Positions 1 to 7,455 of a stretch of DNA of 64,000 nt are shown one piece after another. Source of the DNA: Nannocystis sp. (GTDB lineage Bacteria; Myxococcota_A; Polyangia; Nannocystales; Nannocystaceae); NCBI RefSeq assembly GCF_016714285.1, contig NZ_JADJNN010000008.1, positions 124,001-188,000 of the forward strand, given 5' to 3'. The notes under the pieces were generated by a model that saw nothing but the letters and a program-made list of their open reading frames with translations, did not search any database and was not told where the DNA came from. The first letter of the stretch is position 1, and every line of letters begins with the position of its first letter. A program made the position numbers and the translations under genes.

Positions 1-2130
1 GACCAGGAAGACGCGGCGGGCGCGGGCCGGCGGCGGGCCGTCGACCTGTCCCGAAGGACCTGTCCTCCAGGCCATGGCCTCGTAGGCGCCGACGGGGAGG
101 CGGCCGGGCAAGGTGTCGCTGGCGCGGCCGAGGGCGTCGGTGGTCCATGTCCCTTCGGACAGGAGGAAGGTGGGCGGGCCGGGGCTGTTGTTGTTCGCCG
201 GTGCGGGTTCGACGGCGCCGAGCGGGCGGACCTCCCAGGCGAGCGGGACGGCGGGCTCGGGGGCGTAGCTGGGGGTGAGGGCGGTGGCTCGCAGGGTGAC
301 TGGTTGGCCGCGGAGGTAGCTCGGGCGGTCGGTCTCGAGGCTGAGGCGCTCGGCGGCCGCGTCGCGCAGCAGCCAGCGGACGGCGCCGAGCCACAGGAGG
401 TCGTAGGGGCGGGCGCCGTCGACGAGCGGGAGGTCGGCGGCGAAGCCGAGGCGCCAGGTGGCGCCGGTGGCGAGGACGAGGCTGCGGCCCTTGCCGGGCT
501 CGGCGATCGCGAGCAGGGGGGCGCCGCCCTGGGCGGTGAGCAGCACGGCGCTGGCGATGCTGGCGGCGTGGGGCGCGAGCTGGACGGGGTTGTAGCTGTC
601 GAAGGCGGGGAGGGTCGACCAGTCGGGCGGGAGGGCGGCGAGCCAGGCGGTGATCGGGTGGCGTCGGCCGGCGTCGCTGAGGGCGGGGCGGTAGCTGTCG
701 GTGAGGGTGCCGGTGGGGCGGCGGGTGTCGACGGGGAGGGTCGTGGCGAGCACGCCGGGGTAGTCGCCGGTGGCGAGGCCCATGTCGCCGCCGATGACGA
801 CGAGGGCGCCGCCCTCCTGCACGTAGCTGGCGATGTCGCCGAGGTAGACGCCGACCTGATGGTTGATCGCGTCGAAGTTGTGGAGGATGACGAGGTCGAA
901 GGAGCCGAGCTGCTCCTTGAAGAGCTCGTCGGTGGGGAAGGCGATCAGGCTGAGCTCGGCGGAGGGGTCGTCGCGGTCGGCGTCCTCGACGCTGCGCAGG
1001 ATGTAGTAGCTGAGCAGCTCGACGTTGGGGTCGCGGCCGAGCAGGGTCCGGAGCGCGCGCACGTCCCAGTCGGGGCGGCCGGCGACGTGGAGCACGCGGA
1101 CCTTGTCGCGCAGGACCTTGACGACGAAGGCGCGGCGGTTGTTGGCGAGGGTGGCCTCGCCGGGGAGCGGGCGGACGGCGATCTCGTGGACGAACTGGCC
1201 GACGCGGTCGGGGGCGACCTCGAAGCGCACGGGGACCGGGACGCCGTCGGCGGCGAGGGTGACGCGGGTGCTCGCGACGAGGGCGCCGTCGCGGCGCAGG
1301 TCGACGTCGACGGGCGTGTCGGCGAGGCCGTGGGCGATCAGGTCGGCGCTGAACTCGGTGACGTTCTCGACGAAGGCGAACTCGCCGGCGTGGAGCTCGG
1401 CGACGGCGACGTCGCGGATCGCGGGGGCGCCGGCGCTGACGGTGGTGATCGGGACGCCGAGGGCGCGGGCGGCCAGGAGCAGCGGGTCCTGGGCGGGCTG
1501 GCCGTAGGTACCTGTCCCTTCGAACAGGCCGTCGGAGAGCACGAGGACGGCGGCGAGCGGGCGGGGGTCGTCGGTGGCGAGGCCGGGCTCGCCGGCGTCC
1601 GGGGCCTGGGCGAGCTCGGCGAGGGCGCGGGCGAGGTCGGAGGCGGGGCCGTCGACGGGGACCTTGAGCTCGTCGGCGTCGGTCTCGGCGATCGGGCGGC
1701 TGCGATCGGCGAAGCTGCGCAGGCCGGGGGACAGGCCCTGCTCGCGCCAGGCGGCGCGGGCCGGGGCGCCGGCGGACCAGAAGCTGCGCAGGCGATCGAT
1801 GCGCGGGGTGGTCTTGGCGCCGGGGCGCTCGGCGTCGGCGAGGGCCATGCTGGCGCTGGCGTCGACGAGCACGGCGACGCGCGGACCGACCGGACGCACG
1901 GTCTCCCGGGCGAGGGTGAGCTCGAGGCCGACGGTGAGCAGGGCCAGCAGGCCGAGCATGCGCAGGGTGAACAGGCCGAGGCGGGTGCGGCGGGGCAGCG
2001 CGGGCCGGCCGGGGCCGGCGCCGCGGAGCGCGAGCGCGGCCTCGACGACGGCAATGGCGAGGCACACGACCAGGAGGGTCAGGGCCAGCGGGTCCGGCAC
2101 GTGGCCCGCGACGAGGCGCCAGCGCTCCAT
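1..2130 (-). CDS. vWA-domain membrane protein (3' end outside window)
   Basis: About 710 residues are visible and the frame is still open at base 1. The N-terminus has two membrane segments (roughly residues 13-35 and 50-70). A von Willebrand A domain follows with the metal-site motif DASASM near residue 87 and a later LSDG. After it come a CARDB-like beta-sandwich stretch, a glutamine-amidotransferase-like segment (HVAGRPDWDVR, then VVIGGD) and a C-terminal beta-rich part. This layout is known from BatA/vWA proteins encoded with MoxR ATPases and DUF4159 proteins, and a DUF4159-like gene lies just upstream on the same strand. Short CTGTCC/GGACAG elements at 44-71, 146-163 and 1508-1528 are translated in frame. 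The cellular role is not known. The family call is confident from the domain order; the long plus-strand frame over it is a shadow. Confidence 0.8.
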   Translation of the reverse strand, partial: MERWRLVAGHVPDPLALTLLVVCLAIAVVEAALALRGAGPGRPALPRRTRLGLFTLRMLGLLALLTVGLELTLARETVRPVGPRVAVLVDASASMALADAERPGAKTTPRIDRLRSFWSAGAPARAAWREQGLSPGLRSFADRSRPIAETDADELKVPVDGPASDLARALAELAQAPDAGEPGLATDDPRPLAAVLVLSDGLFEGTGTYGQPAQDPLLLAARALGVPITTVSAGAPAIRDVAVAELHAGEFAFVENVTEFSADLIAHGLADTPVDVDLRRDGALVASTRVTLAADGVPVPVRFEVAPDRVGQFVHEIAVRPLPGEATLANNRRAFVVKVLRDKVRVLHVAGRPDWDVRALRTLLGRDPNVELLSYYILRSVEDADRDDPSAELSLIAFPTDELFKEQLGSFDLVILHNFDAINHQVGVYLGDIASYVQEGGALVVIGGDMGLATGDYPGVLATTLPVDTRRPTGTLTDSYRPALSDAGRRHPITAWLAALPPDWSTLPAFDSYNPVQLAPHAASIASAVLLTAQGGAPLLAIAEPGKGRSLVLATGATWRLGFAADLPLVDGARPYDLLWLGAVRWLLRDAAAERLSLETDRPSYLRGQPVTLRATALTPSYAPEPAVPLAWEVRPLGAVEPAPANNNSPGPPTFLLSEGTWTTDALGRASDTLPGRLPVGAYEAMAWRTGPSGQVDGPPPARARRVFLV

Positions 2131-2151
2131 GCTAGCGGCGCAGCTCCGGGG

Positions 2152-2304
2152 TGGGGCGGGGCAGGACCTGGCTCTCGAGGCAGGTTCGGCTGGCCTCTGG
2201 GACAGGGCGCGTGGGACAGGTGGGGCGGGGCAGGACCTGGCTCTCGAGGCAGGTTCGGCTGGCCTCTGGGACAGGGCGTGTGGGACAGGTGGGGCGGGGC
2301 ATGG
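2152..2304. repeat. 69-bp tandem duplication plus partial third copy
   Basis: Copies at 2152-2220 and 2221-2289 differ at one base, and a truncated third copy begins at 2290. Each unit contains GGGACAGG-type element cores. The array fills the gap between the DUF4159-like gene and the vWA gene. On the minus strand it keeps a 56-codon frame open (2132-2302) that starts next to the upstream stop and ends one base before the vWA start. Confidence 0.9.
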
Positions 2305-3140
2305 TCAGCGCCAGCGGCGGGTGCGGAGGAGGGTCTCGACGTGGGCGCGGTCGGCCTTGTAGTCGGTGCAGGTGGCGTAGAGCAGGATGTTGACGGCGAA
2401 GCGGGTGGCCCACTCGCGCTGCTGCGGGCCGCCGGGGGTGCAGGGGAAGCTGTGGAGGCCGTCGGGGCCGCGGGCGAGGGCGCCGCCGAGGTCGTTGCGG
2501 ACCAGCAGGACCTTGAGGCGGCCCTCCTCCTGGACGCCGAGGGCGTGGTTGAAGGCGCGGGTGCGGCCGACTGGTTCGTCGAGGACGTAGAAGGAGCGGT
2601 AGAGGACGTGGTCGCGGGCGACGGGGGTGAGGGGCGAGCCGGGGAGGATGCGGGCGAGCAGGGCCTGCACGTCGCGCTCGAAGCCCGGGTCGGCGCCGCC
2701 GTCGGCGGCGTCGAAGACGATCATGCCGCCTTGGTCGATGAAGCGGCCGAGCTGGGCCTCGCCGGCGTCGCCCAGCGGGGGGAGCTGCTGCTCGCCGGCG
2801 ACGTAGAGGAACGGGGTGGCGAACAGCGCGGGCGAGCCGGCGGCGACGGTGCTGGGCTCGCGCAGGGGCTCGAGGCGGGTGCGCAGGCGCAGCTCGCTGG
2901 CGAGCTCGCGCATGGCACCGGGGCGCGGGTTCCAGCGGCCGGGGTATTGCAGCTGCGGGAGGTCGACGTGGAGGAGGGTCTCGGGCTCGCGCCAGTCGCT
3001 GCCCTGGGTGAAGGCGGCGAAGGGGTCGTCGTCGTCGACTTGCGGAGGCGCGGCGGCGCGGGCCGTGGCGCCGCCGGGACCAGGACTGCGCCGCCGAGAG
3101 CCCCGAGTGCGCCGCCGAGCCAGTGCCTGCGGGTGAACAT
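2305..3140 (-). pseudogene. DUF4159-type protein with Tat-like signal; apparent 1-nt frameshift
   Basis: The body, from about base 3090 down to the stop at 2305-2307, reads as a DUF4159-type domain. It has a DWREPETLLHVDLPQLQYPG stretch, an FIDQGGMIVFDAADGG stretch (residues that precede the flavodoxin-like core) and an RAFNHA segment, and it ends in RTRRWR. No ATG or GTG lies in a good place in that frame. In another frame, an ATG at 3140 starts a convincing twin-arginine signal (TRRHWLGG, then a hydrophobic stretch ending VLVPAA) that runs into a shadow frame. The simplest reading is one gene with a single-base shift between about 3060 and 3120, either a sequencing error or a real mutation. 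DUF4159 proteins commonly sit beside vWA/MoxR genes, as here. Start and integrity are uncertain; the domain call is fairly safe. Confidence 0.6.
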
Positions 3141-3234
3141 CGCGGCGGCAGGATAACGCAGTCGCGGGGCGGCGCGGGACAGCGCCAGGGGCGCGGATGC
3201 ATCGGCTTGTGGGGGATCGCGGGCTGTCGCTATC

Positions 3235-3726
3235 GTGATCGGCGTGGTGGTGGGGTTGGGCAGGTGGCTCGTGGGGGCGGCGTGGGCTGTGGCGCTGGCG
3301 ATCGGCGTGGTCGGGCCCTTGCTGGTGCGGGCGGCGTGGGAGGGCCGGGCCGAGCTGGTGGCGGCGGACGAGGCGGCGGCGGCGGGGCGCGTCGACCTCG
3401 AGATCGTGCACCTCGGTCGGGCGGCGCGCTGGCGGGTGCCGATCGCGGGGCACGACGAGGCGGCGATCGCGAGGTTGCTGGCGATCGGGGCCGCGACGGA
3501 GGGCAGCGAGGCGGGCTCGCAGACGGCGCTGGCGGCCTACCGCGAGGCCCGGGCGGCGCTGCTGGTGACGCGCGTGGGGGCGGTCGGCGACCGCGAGGCG
3601 CTCGGGCTGGCGAACCGGCGGATCGCGGCGTTGATGGCCGCGCAGGAGATGGCGTTCGGGACGGACCTGTCGGGGCGCGGGGCGGCGGAGGCGTATCACC
3701 TGGCGCTGCTCGAGCGGGCCGGGTGA
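3235..3726 (+). CDS. small membrane-anchored protein of unknown function
   Basis: 163 residues from a GTG start. One N-terminal membrane segment (about residues 10-32) is followed by a charged, Ala-rich helical region rich in Glu and Arg. I do not recognise a family. It is divergent from the DUF4159-like gene, so the short gap between them should hold both promoters. The downstream end runs straight into a triple repeat of a 22-bp element. It could belong functionally with the vWA/DUF4159 genes, but only position suggests that. The frame is supported by sensible composition and a clean membrane segment. Confidence 0.55.
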   Translation: MIGVVVGLGRWLVGAAWAVALAIGVVGPLLVRAAWEGRAELVAADEAAAAGRVDLEIVHLGRAARWRVPIAGHDEAAIARLLAIGAATEGSEAGSQTALAAYREARAALLVTRVGAVGDREALGLANRRIAALMAAQEMAFGTDLSGRGAAEAYHLALLERAG

Positions 3727-4047
3727 TGCGGTACGGGCTTGAGGACAGGTGCTTCGGGACAGGTTACGGGGCTGTCCTGGAGGACAGGTGCTTCGGGACA
3801 GATTGCGAGGCTGGCCTGGAGGACAGGTGCTTCGGGACAGAGGCCCGCGCCCTCGGCCACGATTGTGACACCAGGGCAACTTCCGCCGCGCGCCGCCCCT
3901 GACGGTGGTGTCGCTGGTGGCAGGATCGCTGCTGGTGCTGGTGGCAGATGCGCCGTGGTACTGTCACTTTCGCCGCTGCGGGGGGGGGCGGGGGGGGGCG
4001 GCGCGCTGGTTGGCGAAGGCGCGCCGGAGGCGACCGGATCGACGGCT
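3727..4047. other. gene-free stretch with repeats and a G-run
   Basis: About 320 bases with no convincing coding frame. The first part holds three copies of a 22-bp element (3741-3840). The rest has a G-rich run near 3980-4000 and nothing else I can assign. Confidence 0.6.
3741..3840. repeat. three identical 22-bp elements, 39-bp period
   Basis: Identical 22-mers beginning gaggacaggtgc and ending ttcgggacag occur at 3741-3762, 3780-3801 and 3819-3840. The linkers are similar but not identical. This is the tidiest array of the CTGTCC/GGACAG element family in the window. Confidence 0.95.
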
Positions 4048-4647
4048 TCACGGCGCGGTGAAGATCGCGGCCCAGTAGTAGCCGTGGACCGGCGCGAGCG
4101 CGTCCTTCGCGGTGAAGTCGCCGGCGAAGGCGCCGATGCCGATCTCCTCGAGCTCGCGGGCGCGGAGCTTCCAGCAGCTGCCGGGGTTGTCGGCCCAGCT
4201 CGCGGCGATGTCGGCGGCGGCGGCCAGGTCGCTGCGCTCGGGCTCGCCGTCGTCGAGGACGGTAAAGCCGTCGTTCTCGCCGTAGGTGCTGGCGGGGTGC
4301 TCGACGGCGTCGAGGCGGGTGCCGGTGCTGACGCCGTCGGGGTCGACCTGGCCGACGAACTGGCGGGTCTGCATGTCCTGGCTGTGGAGGCGGGCGGCGC
4401 AGCGCAGGGCCGGGGCGAAGCGGAGCGGCGCGGCGGGCAGGTAGGCCAGGTCGCCGCAGCGGCCGCCCTGGGCGCGCAGGGCGTTGATCTCGGCGAGGAG
4501 GGCGAGCTCGGCGGGGGCGGCCTCCCAGGTCGCCACGGGATCGCAGCGCTCGCTGCTGGGGACCGCGGGCGGCTCGTCGGCGGGCATGTCCGTCGGCGGG
4601 TCGCAGGCCGGGAGCAGCAGGAGGAGCGCGAGGCAGGGGCGCAGCAC
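4048..4647 (-). CDS. CAP/SCP-domain lipoprotein
   Basis: From the GTG at 4647 the protein is 199 residues. It opens with a short signal (VLRPCLALLLLLPAC) with a lipobox cysteine, then a Pro/Glu-rich linker. The rest fits a CAP (SCP/PR-1) domain: LAEINALRAQGG, then LRCAARLHSQDM with the conserved His, YGEN as the typical CAP signature, and a C-terminal GYYWAAIF strand. An earlier in-frame GTG at 4671 would add eight residues and weaken the signal. Bacterial CAP proteins are secreted or cell-surface proteins of mostly unknown activity. Copies of its 5' end lie upstream at 4684-4820. Confidence 0.85.
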   Translation of the reverse strand: MLRPCLALLLLLPACDPPTDMPADEPPAVPSSERCDPVATWEAAPAELALLAEINALRAQGGRCGDLAYLPAAPLRFAPALRCAARLHSQDMQTRQFVGQVDPDGVSTGTRLDAVEHPASTYGENDGFTVLDDGEPERSDLAAAADIAASWADNPGSCWKLRARELEEIGIGAFAGDFTAKDALAPVHGYYWAAIFTAP

Positions 4648-4683
4648 CGGGTGAGGGTACCAGGACCCCACGTTCCTGGGGCG

Positions 4684-4820
4684 CGTCGATCACACGCGAG
4701 GCGCTGGCTCGACACGTGGCGAGCCAGGACCTCGGGGTCGCGTCGATCACACGCGCGAGGCAGGGGCGCAGTACGAGGTGAGGCAGGACCTGGGGCGTCG
4801 ATCACACGCGCGAGGCAGGA
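4684..4820. repeat. partial duplications of the CAP gene 5' end
   Basis: The 15-mer cgtcgatcacacgcg recurs at 4684-4698, 4741-4755 and 4796-4810, spaced 57 and 55 bp. The second copy continues with gaggcaggggcgcag, which matches the start of the CAP gene around 4630-4645, and the similarity goes on imperfectly into a caggacc motif. The region appears to have grown by copying the gene's own end. Confidence 0.75.
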
Positions 4821-4843
4821 CCCCGCGCGGGGCTTAAAAACAT

Positions 4844-4872
4844 GTCGGGCCTGGGGGGGTCCCAGGCCCGAC
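4844..4872 (-). terminator. rho-independent terminator, minus strand
   Basis: A perfect 12-bp stem (gtcgggcctggg / cccaggcccgac) with a 5-nt loop. On the minus strand it is followed by ATGTTTTTAAG, giving the T-tract of an intrinsic terminator. The other side has no T-run, so termination is leftward. The transcript it ends would come from 4880-5130, where no protein gene is visible. Confidence 0.7.
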
Positions 4873-5176
4873 GGGGCAGCGGCAGTGTCTCAGGAGGCGT
4901 AAGGGTTAGGTCAAGGTAAGCGAGTGAGAAGCCAAGGTGTAAGCGGAGTAAGCCAAGTCGGGAGCGCGGGCAAATAAGCCAAGGAAAGTTGTGGAGGCGG
5001 GGTTCGTCGCATCCACGTCGACCGAGGTTGCACGCTGTGGTCCACGGGGCATAGCTTCGAGATCATGAGGGATTTTTCGCGGGTGCTCGGGACCGCGAGG
5101 GGGCGGCCGGACATCGCTGCCAGGGAGCATCGGGCGGCGGTCTGACGTCGCTGTCAGGGCCGCGATCGGCGAAGCT

Positions 5177-5755
5177 GTGGTGGTGGCTGGCGACCTGGTC
5201 CGCATCAGCAAGTTCCTCAGCAAGCACTTGCGCCACGACCCGGCGGGGCTGGGGCTGACGCTCGAGGCGGGGGGCTGGGTGCCGGTCGACGGGCTGCTGG
5301 CGGCGTGTGCCCGGCGGGGTGTGGTGATCTCGCGCGAGCTGCTGGCGGAGGTCGTGGCTGGCAGCGACAAGCAGCGCTTCGCCTTCGATGCGGAGGGGCG
5401 GCGGATCCGGGCCAACCAGGGGCACAGCGTCGCGGTCGACCTGCAGCTGCGCCCGCAGACGCCGCCGGCGCGGCTGTTTCATGGCACGACGGCGGCGAGC
5501 CTGCCGGCGATCGAGCGCGAGGGGCTGCGCAAGATGCAGCGGCATCACGTGCACCTGTCGGCGGACGAGGCGACGGCGCGGCGGGTCGGCGGACGGCGCG
5601 GGCGGGCTGTGCTGCTGGTGATCGACGCGGCGGCGATGCACGCGGCGGGGAGCTTGTTTTATTGCAGCGACAACGGCGTGTGGCTGGTCGAGGCGGTGGC
5701 GCCGGCGTATCTGCGCGTGCACGCGGCGACGGGCGCGGCTACTCGCCCTCGATGA
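5177..5755 (+). CDS. kptA: RNA 2'-phosphotransferase (KptA/Tpt1)
   Basis: 192 residues from tandem GTG codons (5177 or 5180). Family landmarks are present in order: SKHLRHDP near the N-terminus, GWVPVDGLL, RIRANQGHSV, FHGT, then LSADEATARRVGGRRG and a C-terminal VWLVEAV. In yeast, Tpt1 transfers the 2'-phosphate left by tRNA ligation to NAD+, releasing ADP-ribose 1'',2''-cyclic phosphate and nicotinamide. Bacterial KptA keeps this activity, but its natural substrate is not settled because most bacteria lack that splicing pathway. Length matches the family. Its last 17 bases overlap the 3' end of the convergent OmpA-type gene. No RNA-repair partner lies beside it. Confidence 0.92.
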   Translation: MVVAGDLVRISKFLSKHLRHDPAGLGLTLEAGGWVPVDGLLAACARRGVVISRELLAEVVAGSDKQRFAFDAEGRRIRANQGHSVAVDLQLRPQTPPARLFHGTTAASLPAIEREGLRKMQRHHVHLSADEATARRVGGRRGRAVLLVIDAAAMHAAGSLFYCSDNGVWLVEAVAPAYLRVHAATGAATRPR

Positions 5756-6227
5756 TCACCGGGCTGGCGAAGCGGGACTTCAGCGGGGTGCCGTCGGGAT
5801 AGTAGAAGTAGAACTCGACGCGGCGGTTGAGCTTGCGGCCGTCCTCGTTCTCGTTGCTGGCGGTGGGCTCGGCCTGGCCGCGCGACCCGATGTGCACGCG
5901 GGTGTGGTCGACCTTGCCGGCGGCCTTGTTGAGCAGGGCCTGGCGGAACTCGTGGGCGCGCTGGAGGCCGAGCTGCATGTTGCCGTTGGCGTTGCCGGTG
6001 GAGTCGGTGCGGCCGATGAGGAGGACGTGCAGCTCGGGGTTGCGCTCGAGCTCGGCGGCCGCCTGGGCGACGGCTGGACGGTCGGCGAAGTCCAGCTTCT
6101 TCGAGCCGGACTCGTAGTAGACGGCGGCGAGCTCGGGGGGCGGCGGCTGGCTGCCGGTGCCGCCGGCCTTGTTTTGGCCGGCGCAGGCGGCGAGGAGCAG
6201 GAGGGCGAGGGCGGTGCGGCGGACCAT
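5739..6227 (-). CDS. OmpA-family peptidoglycan-associated lipoprotein
   Basis: 162 residues. A short signal ends in the lipobox LLLLAAC, followed by a Gly/Pro-rich linker. The remainder is a single OmpA C-terminal domain: VYYESGSKKLDF as the first strand, then LLIGRTDSTGN for the conserved GHTD motif (with Arg for His) and LNRRVEFYFY near the end for the NRRV diaminopimelate-contact region. Such proteins anchor the outer membrane to peptidoglycan, as Pal does. No tol genes are nearby, so Pal itself is not claimed. It is convergent with kptA and overlaps it by 17 bp. Confidence 0.85.
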   Translation of the reverse strand: MVRRTALALLLLAACAGQNKAGGTGSQPPPPELAAVYYESGSKKLDFADRPAVAQAAAELERNPELHVLLIGRTDSTGNANGNMQLGLQRAHEFRQALLNKAAGKVDHTRVHIGSRGQAEPTASNENEDGRKLNRRVEFYFYYPDGTPLKSRFASPVIIEGE

Positions 6228-6303
6228 GGCCGCACTTTATACCGGGGACCGCGGGGCGTGAACCGAGGGCGTGCGGCTGCCAGTCCGCGGACTCGTGGGC
6301 GGG

Positions 6304-7335
6304 CTACCAGTCGATGATGGCGGAGCCCCAGGTGAAGCCGGAGCCGAACGCGGCCAGCGCCACCTTCATGCCGGGCTTCAGCTTGCCGTTGCGCTCGGAC
6401 TCCGCCAGCAGGATCGGGATCGTGGCCGCGGTCGTGTTGCCGTAGCGCTGGATGTTGTGCGGGATCTTCTCGTCCGGCACGTGCAGCTGGTGGGCGATGA
6501 ACTGGTTGATCCGCATGTTCGCCTGATGGAACAGGAACAGGTCGATGTCCTCGATGCCGATGTTGTTGTTGCCGCAGGCGCGCATGAGGGCGCCGAGCAT
6601 GGTGCCGACGGCGTGCTTGAACACCAGCTTGCCGTCCATACTGGCCCACAGCATCTCGGGGGCGACGGTGCCGGAGCGGTCGGGGTTCTTGGGGATGAAG
6701 GGGCGCTTGCGGATGTCCCAGATCTTCTGGCAGAGGACCTCGGCGAAGCGGCCGTCGGCGCCGAGGTAGACGCCCCGCACGCCGCGGTCGGCGTCGGTGG
6801 CGGAGACGATGACGGCGCCGGCGCCGTCGCCGAACAGGGAGGAGACGGTGCGGCCGTCGGTGGAGAGGTCGAGGGCGGCGGAGTGGGTCTCGGCGCCGCA
6901 CACGAGCACGTGCTTGGCCATGCCGGCGCGCACGTGGGCGACGGCGGTGGACAGCGCGTAGAGGAAGCCCGAGCACTGGTTGCGGACGTCGAGGGCCGGG
7001 ACGAACTTGGCGTTGTCGCCGTCGCACAGGCCGAGCTTCTGTTGCAGGAAGACGCCGCTGCCGGGGAAGGCATGCTCGGGGGAGAGGGTGGCGACGATGA
7101 TGAGGTCGAGGTCGTGGGGCTGGAGCGTGGCGGCGGCGAGGGCGTCGCGGGCGGCGAGGACGGCCATGTCGGAGGTGCCGACGCCCTCGTCGGCGAAGCG
7201 CCGGGCCTCGATGCCGGTGCGCTGGACGATCCACTCGCTCGTGGTGTCGACGCCGTAGTTGCGGATGAGGTCGTCGTTGGTGACGACCCGCGGGGGGACG
7301 TAGAAGCCGGTCCCCGAGATGTAGGCTTGAACCAC
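6304..7335 (-). CDS. fabH: 3-oxoacyl-ACP synthase III (KAS III)
   Basis: 343 residues, a typical FabH length. The catalytic triad is in place: Cys near residue 121 in NQCSGF, His in LFHQAN and Asn in RYGNTTAA. The N-terminus (ISGTGFYVP, then WIVQRTGIEARR) and the C-terminus (AFGSGFTWGSAI) are also characteristic. The enzyme condenses acetyl-CoA or a branched acyl-CoA with malonyl-ACP to start fatty acid synthesis. No other fab genes lie nearby, so it could also be a FabH paralog serving a specialised lipid or polyketide route. Start at GTG/ATG near 7335 gives the canonical N-terminus. Confidence 0.93.
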   Translation of the reverse strand: MVQAYISGTGFYVPPRVVTNDDLIRNYGVDTTSEWIVQRTGIEARRFADEGVGTSDMAVLAARDALAAATLQPHDLDLIIVATLSPEHAFPGSGVFLQQKLGLCDGDNAKFVPALDVRNQCSGFLYALSTAVAHVRAGMAKHVLVCGAETHSAALDLSTDGRTVSSLFGDGAGAVIVSATDADRGVRGVYLGADGRFAEVLCQKIWDIRKRPFIPKNPDRSGTVAPEMLWASMDGKLVFKHAVGTMLGALMRACGNNNIGIEDIDLFLFHQANMRINQFIAHQLHVPDEKIPHNIQRYGNTTAATIPILLAESERNGKLKPGMKVALAAFGSGFTWGSAIIDW

Positions 7336-7455
7336 GGCGTTGCTCCGGCGAAAGTGCGGCGGAGTCTAACACGCGGGCGCGGGCGCCACAGTGGTCCGTG
7401 GGTCGGCCGGGCGTGAGACCTCGATGCCCGCGAGCGTCACGAGCTCGCCGACGCG

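Larger units (their letters stand above)
4648..5176. other. gene-free stretch: repeats, terminator, possible minus-strand transcript
   Basis: About 530 bases without a credible protein gene. 4684-4820 holds diverged copies of the 5' end of the CAP gene. 4844-4872 is a strong hairpin followed by a T-run on the minus strand. 4880-5100 is clearly less GC-rich than its surroundings and carries three copies of AAGCCAAG (4929-4936, 4950-4957, 4976-4983). A terminator with no gene in front of it suggests a small non-coding transcript read leftward from somewhere before 5130. I could not match it to 6S, SRP, tmRNA or RNase P by eye. Confidence 0.4.

Noticed and set aside
304..3156. Very long plus-strand frame rich in Gly, Ala and Glu
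   Set aside because: It is the antisense of the vWA and DUF4159-like genes; the composition is typical of a shadow frame in GC-rich DNA and no domain is seen.
3741..3840. Possible CRISPR array
   Set aside because: Only three units, spacers are similar to each other and 17 bp long, and no cas genes are present.
4906..5415. Minus-strand frames near the terminator
   Set aside because: They have no ribosome site, no recognisable residues and overlap kptA; a non-coding transcript explains the terminator better.
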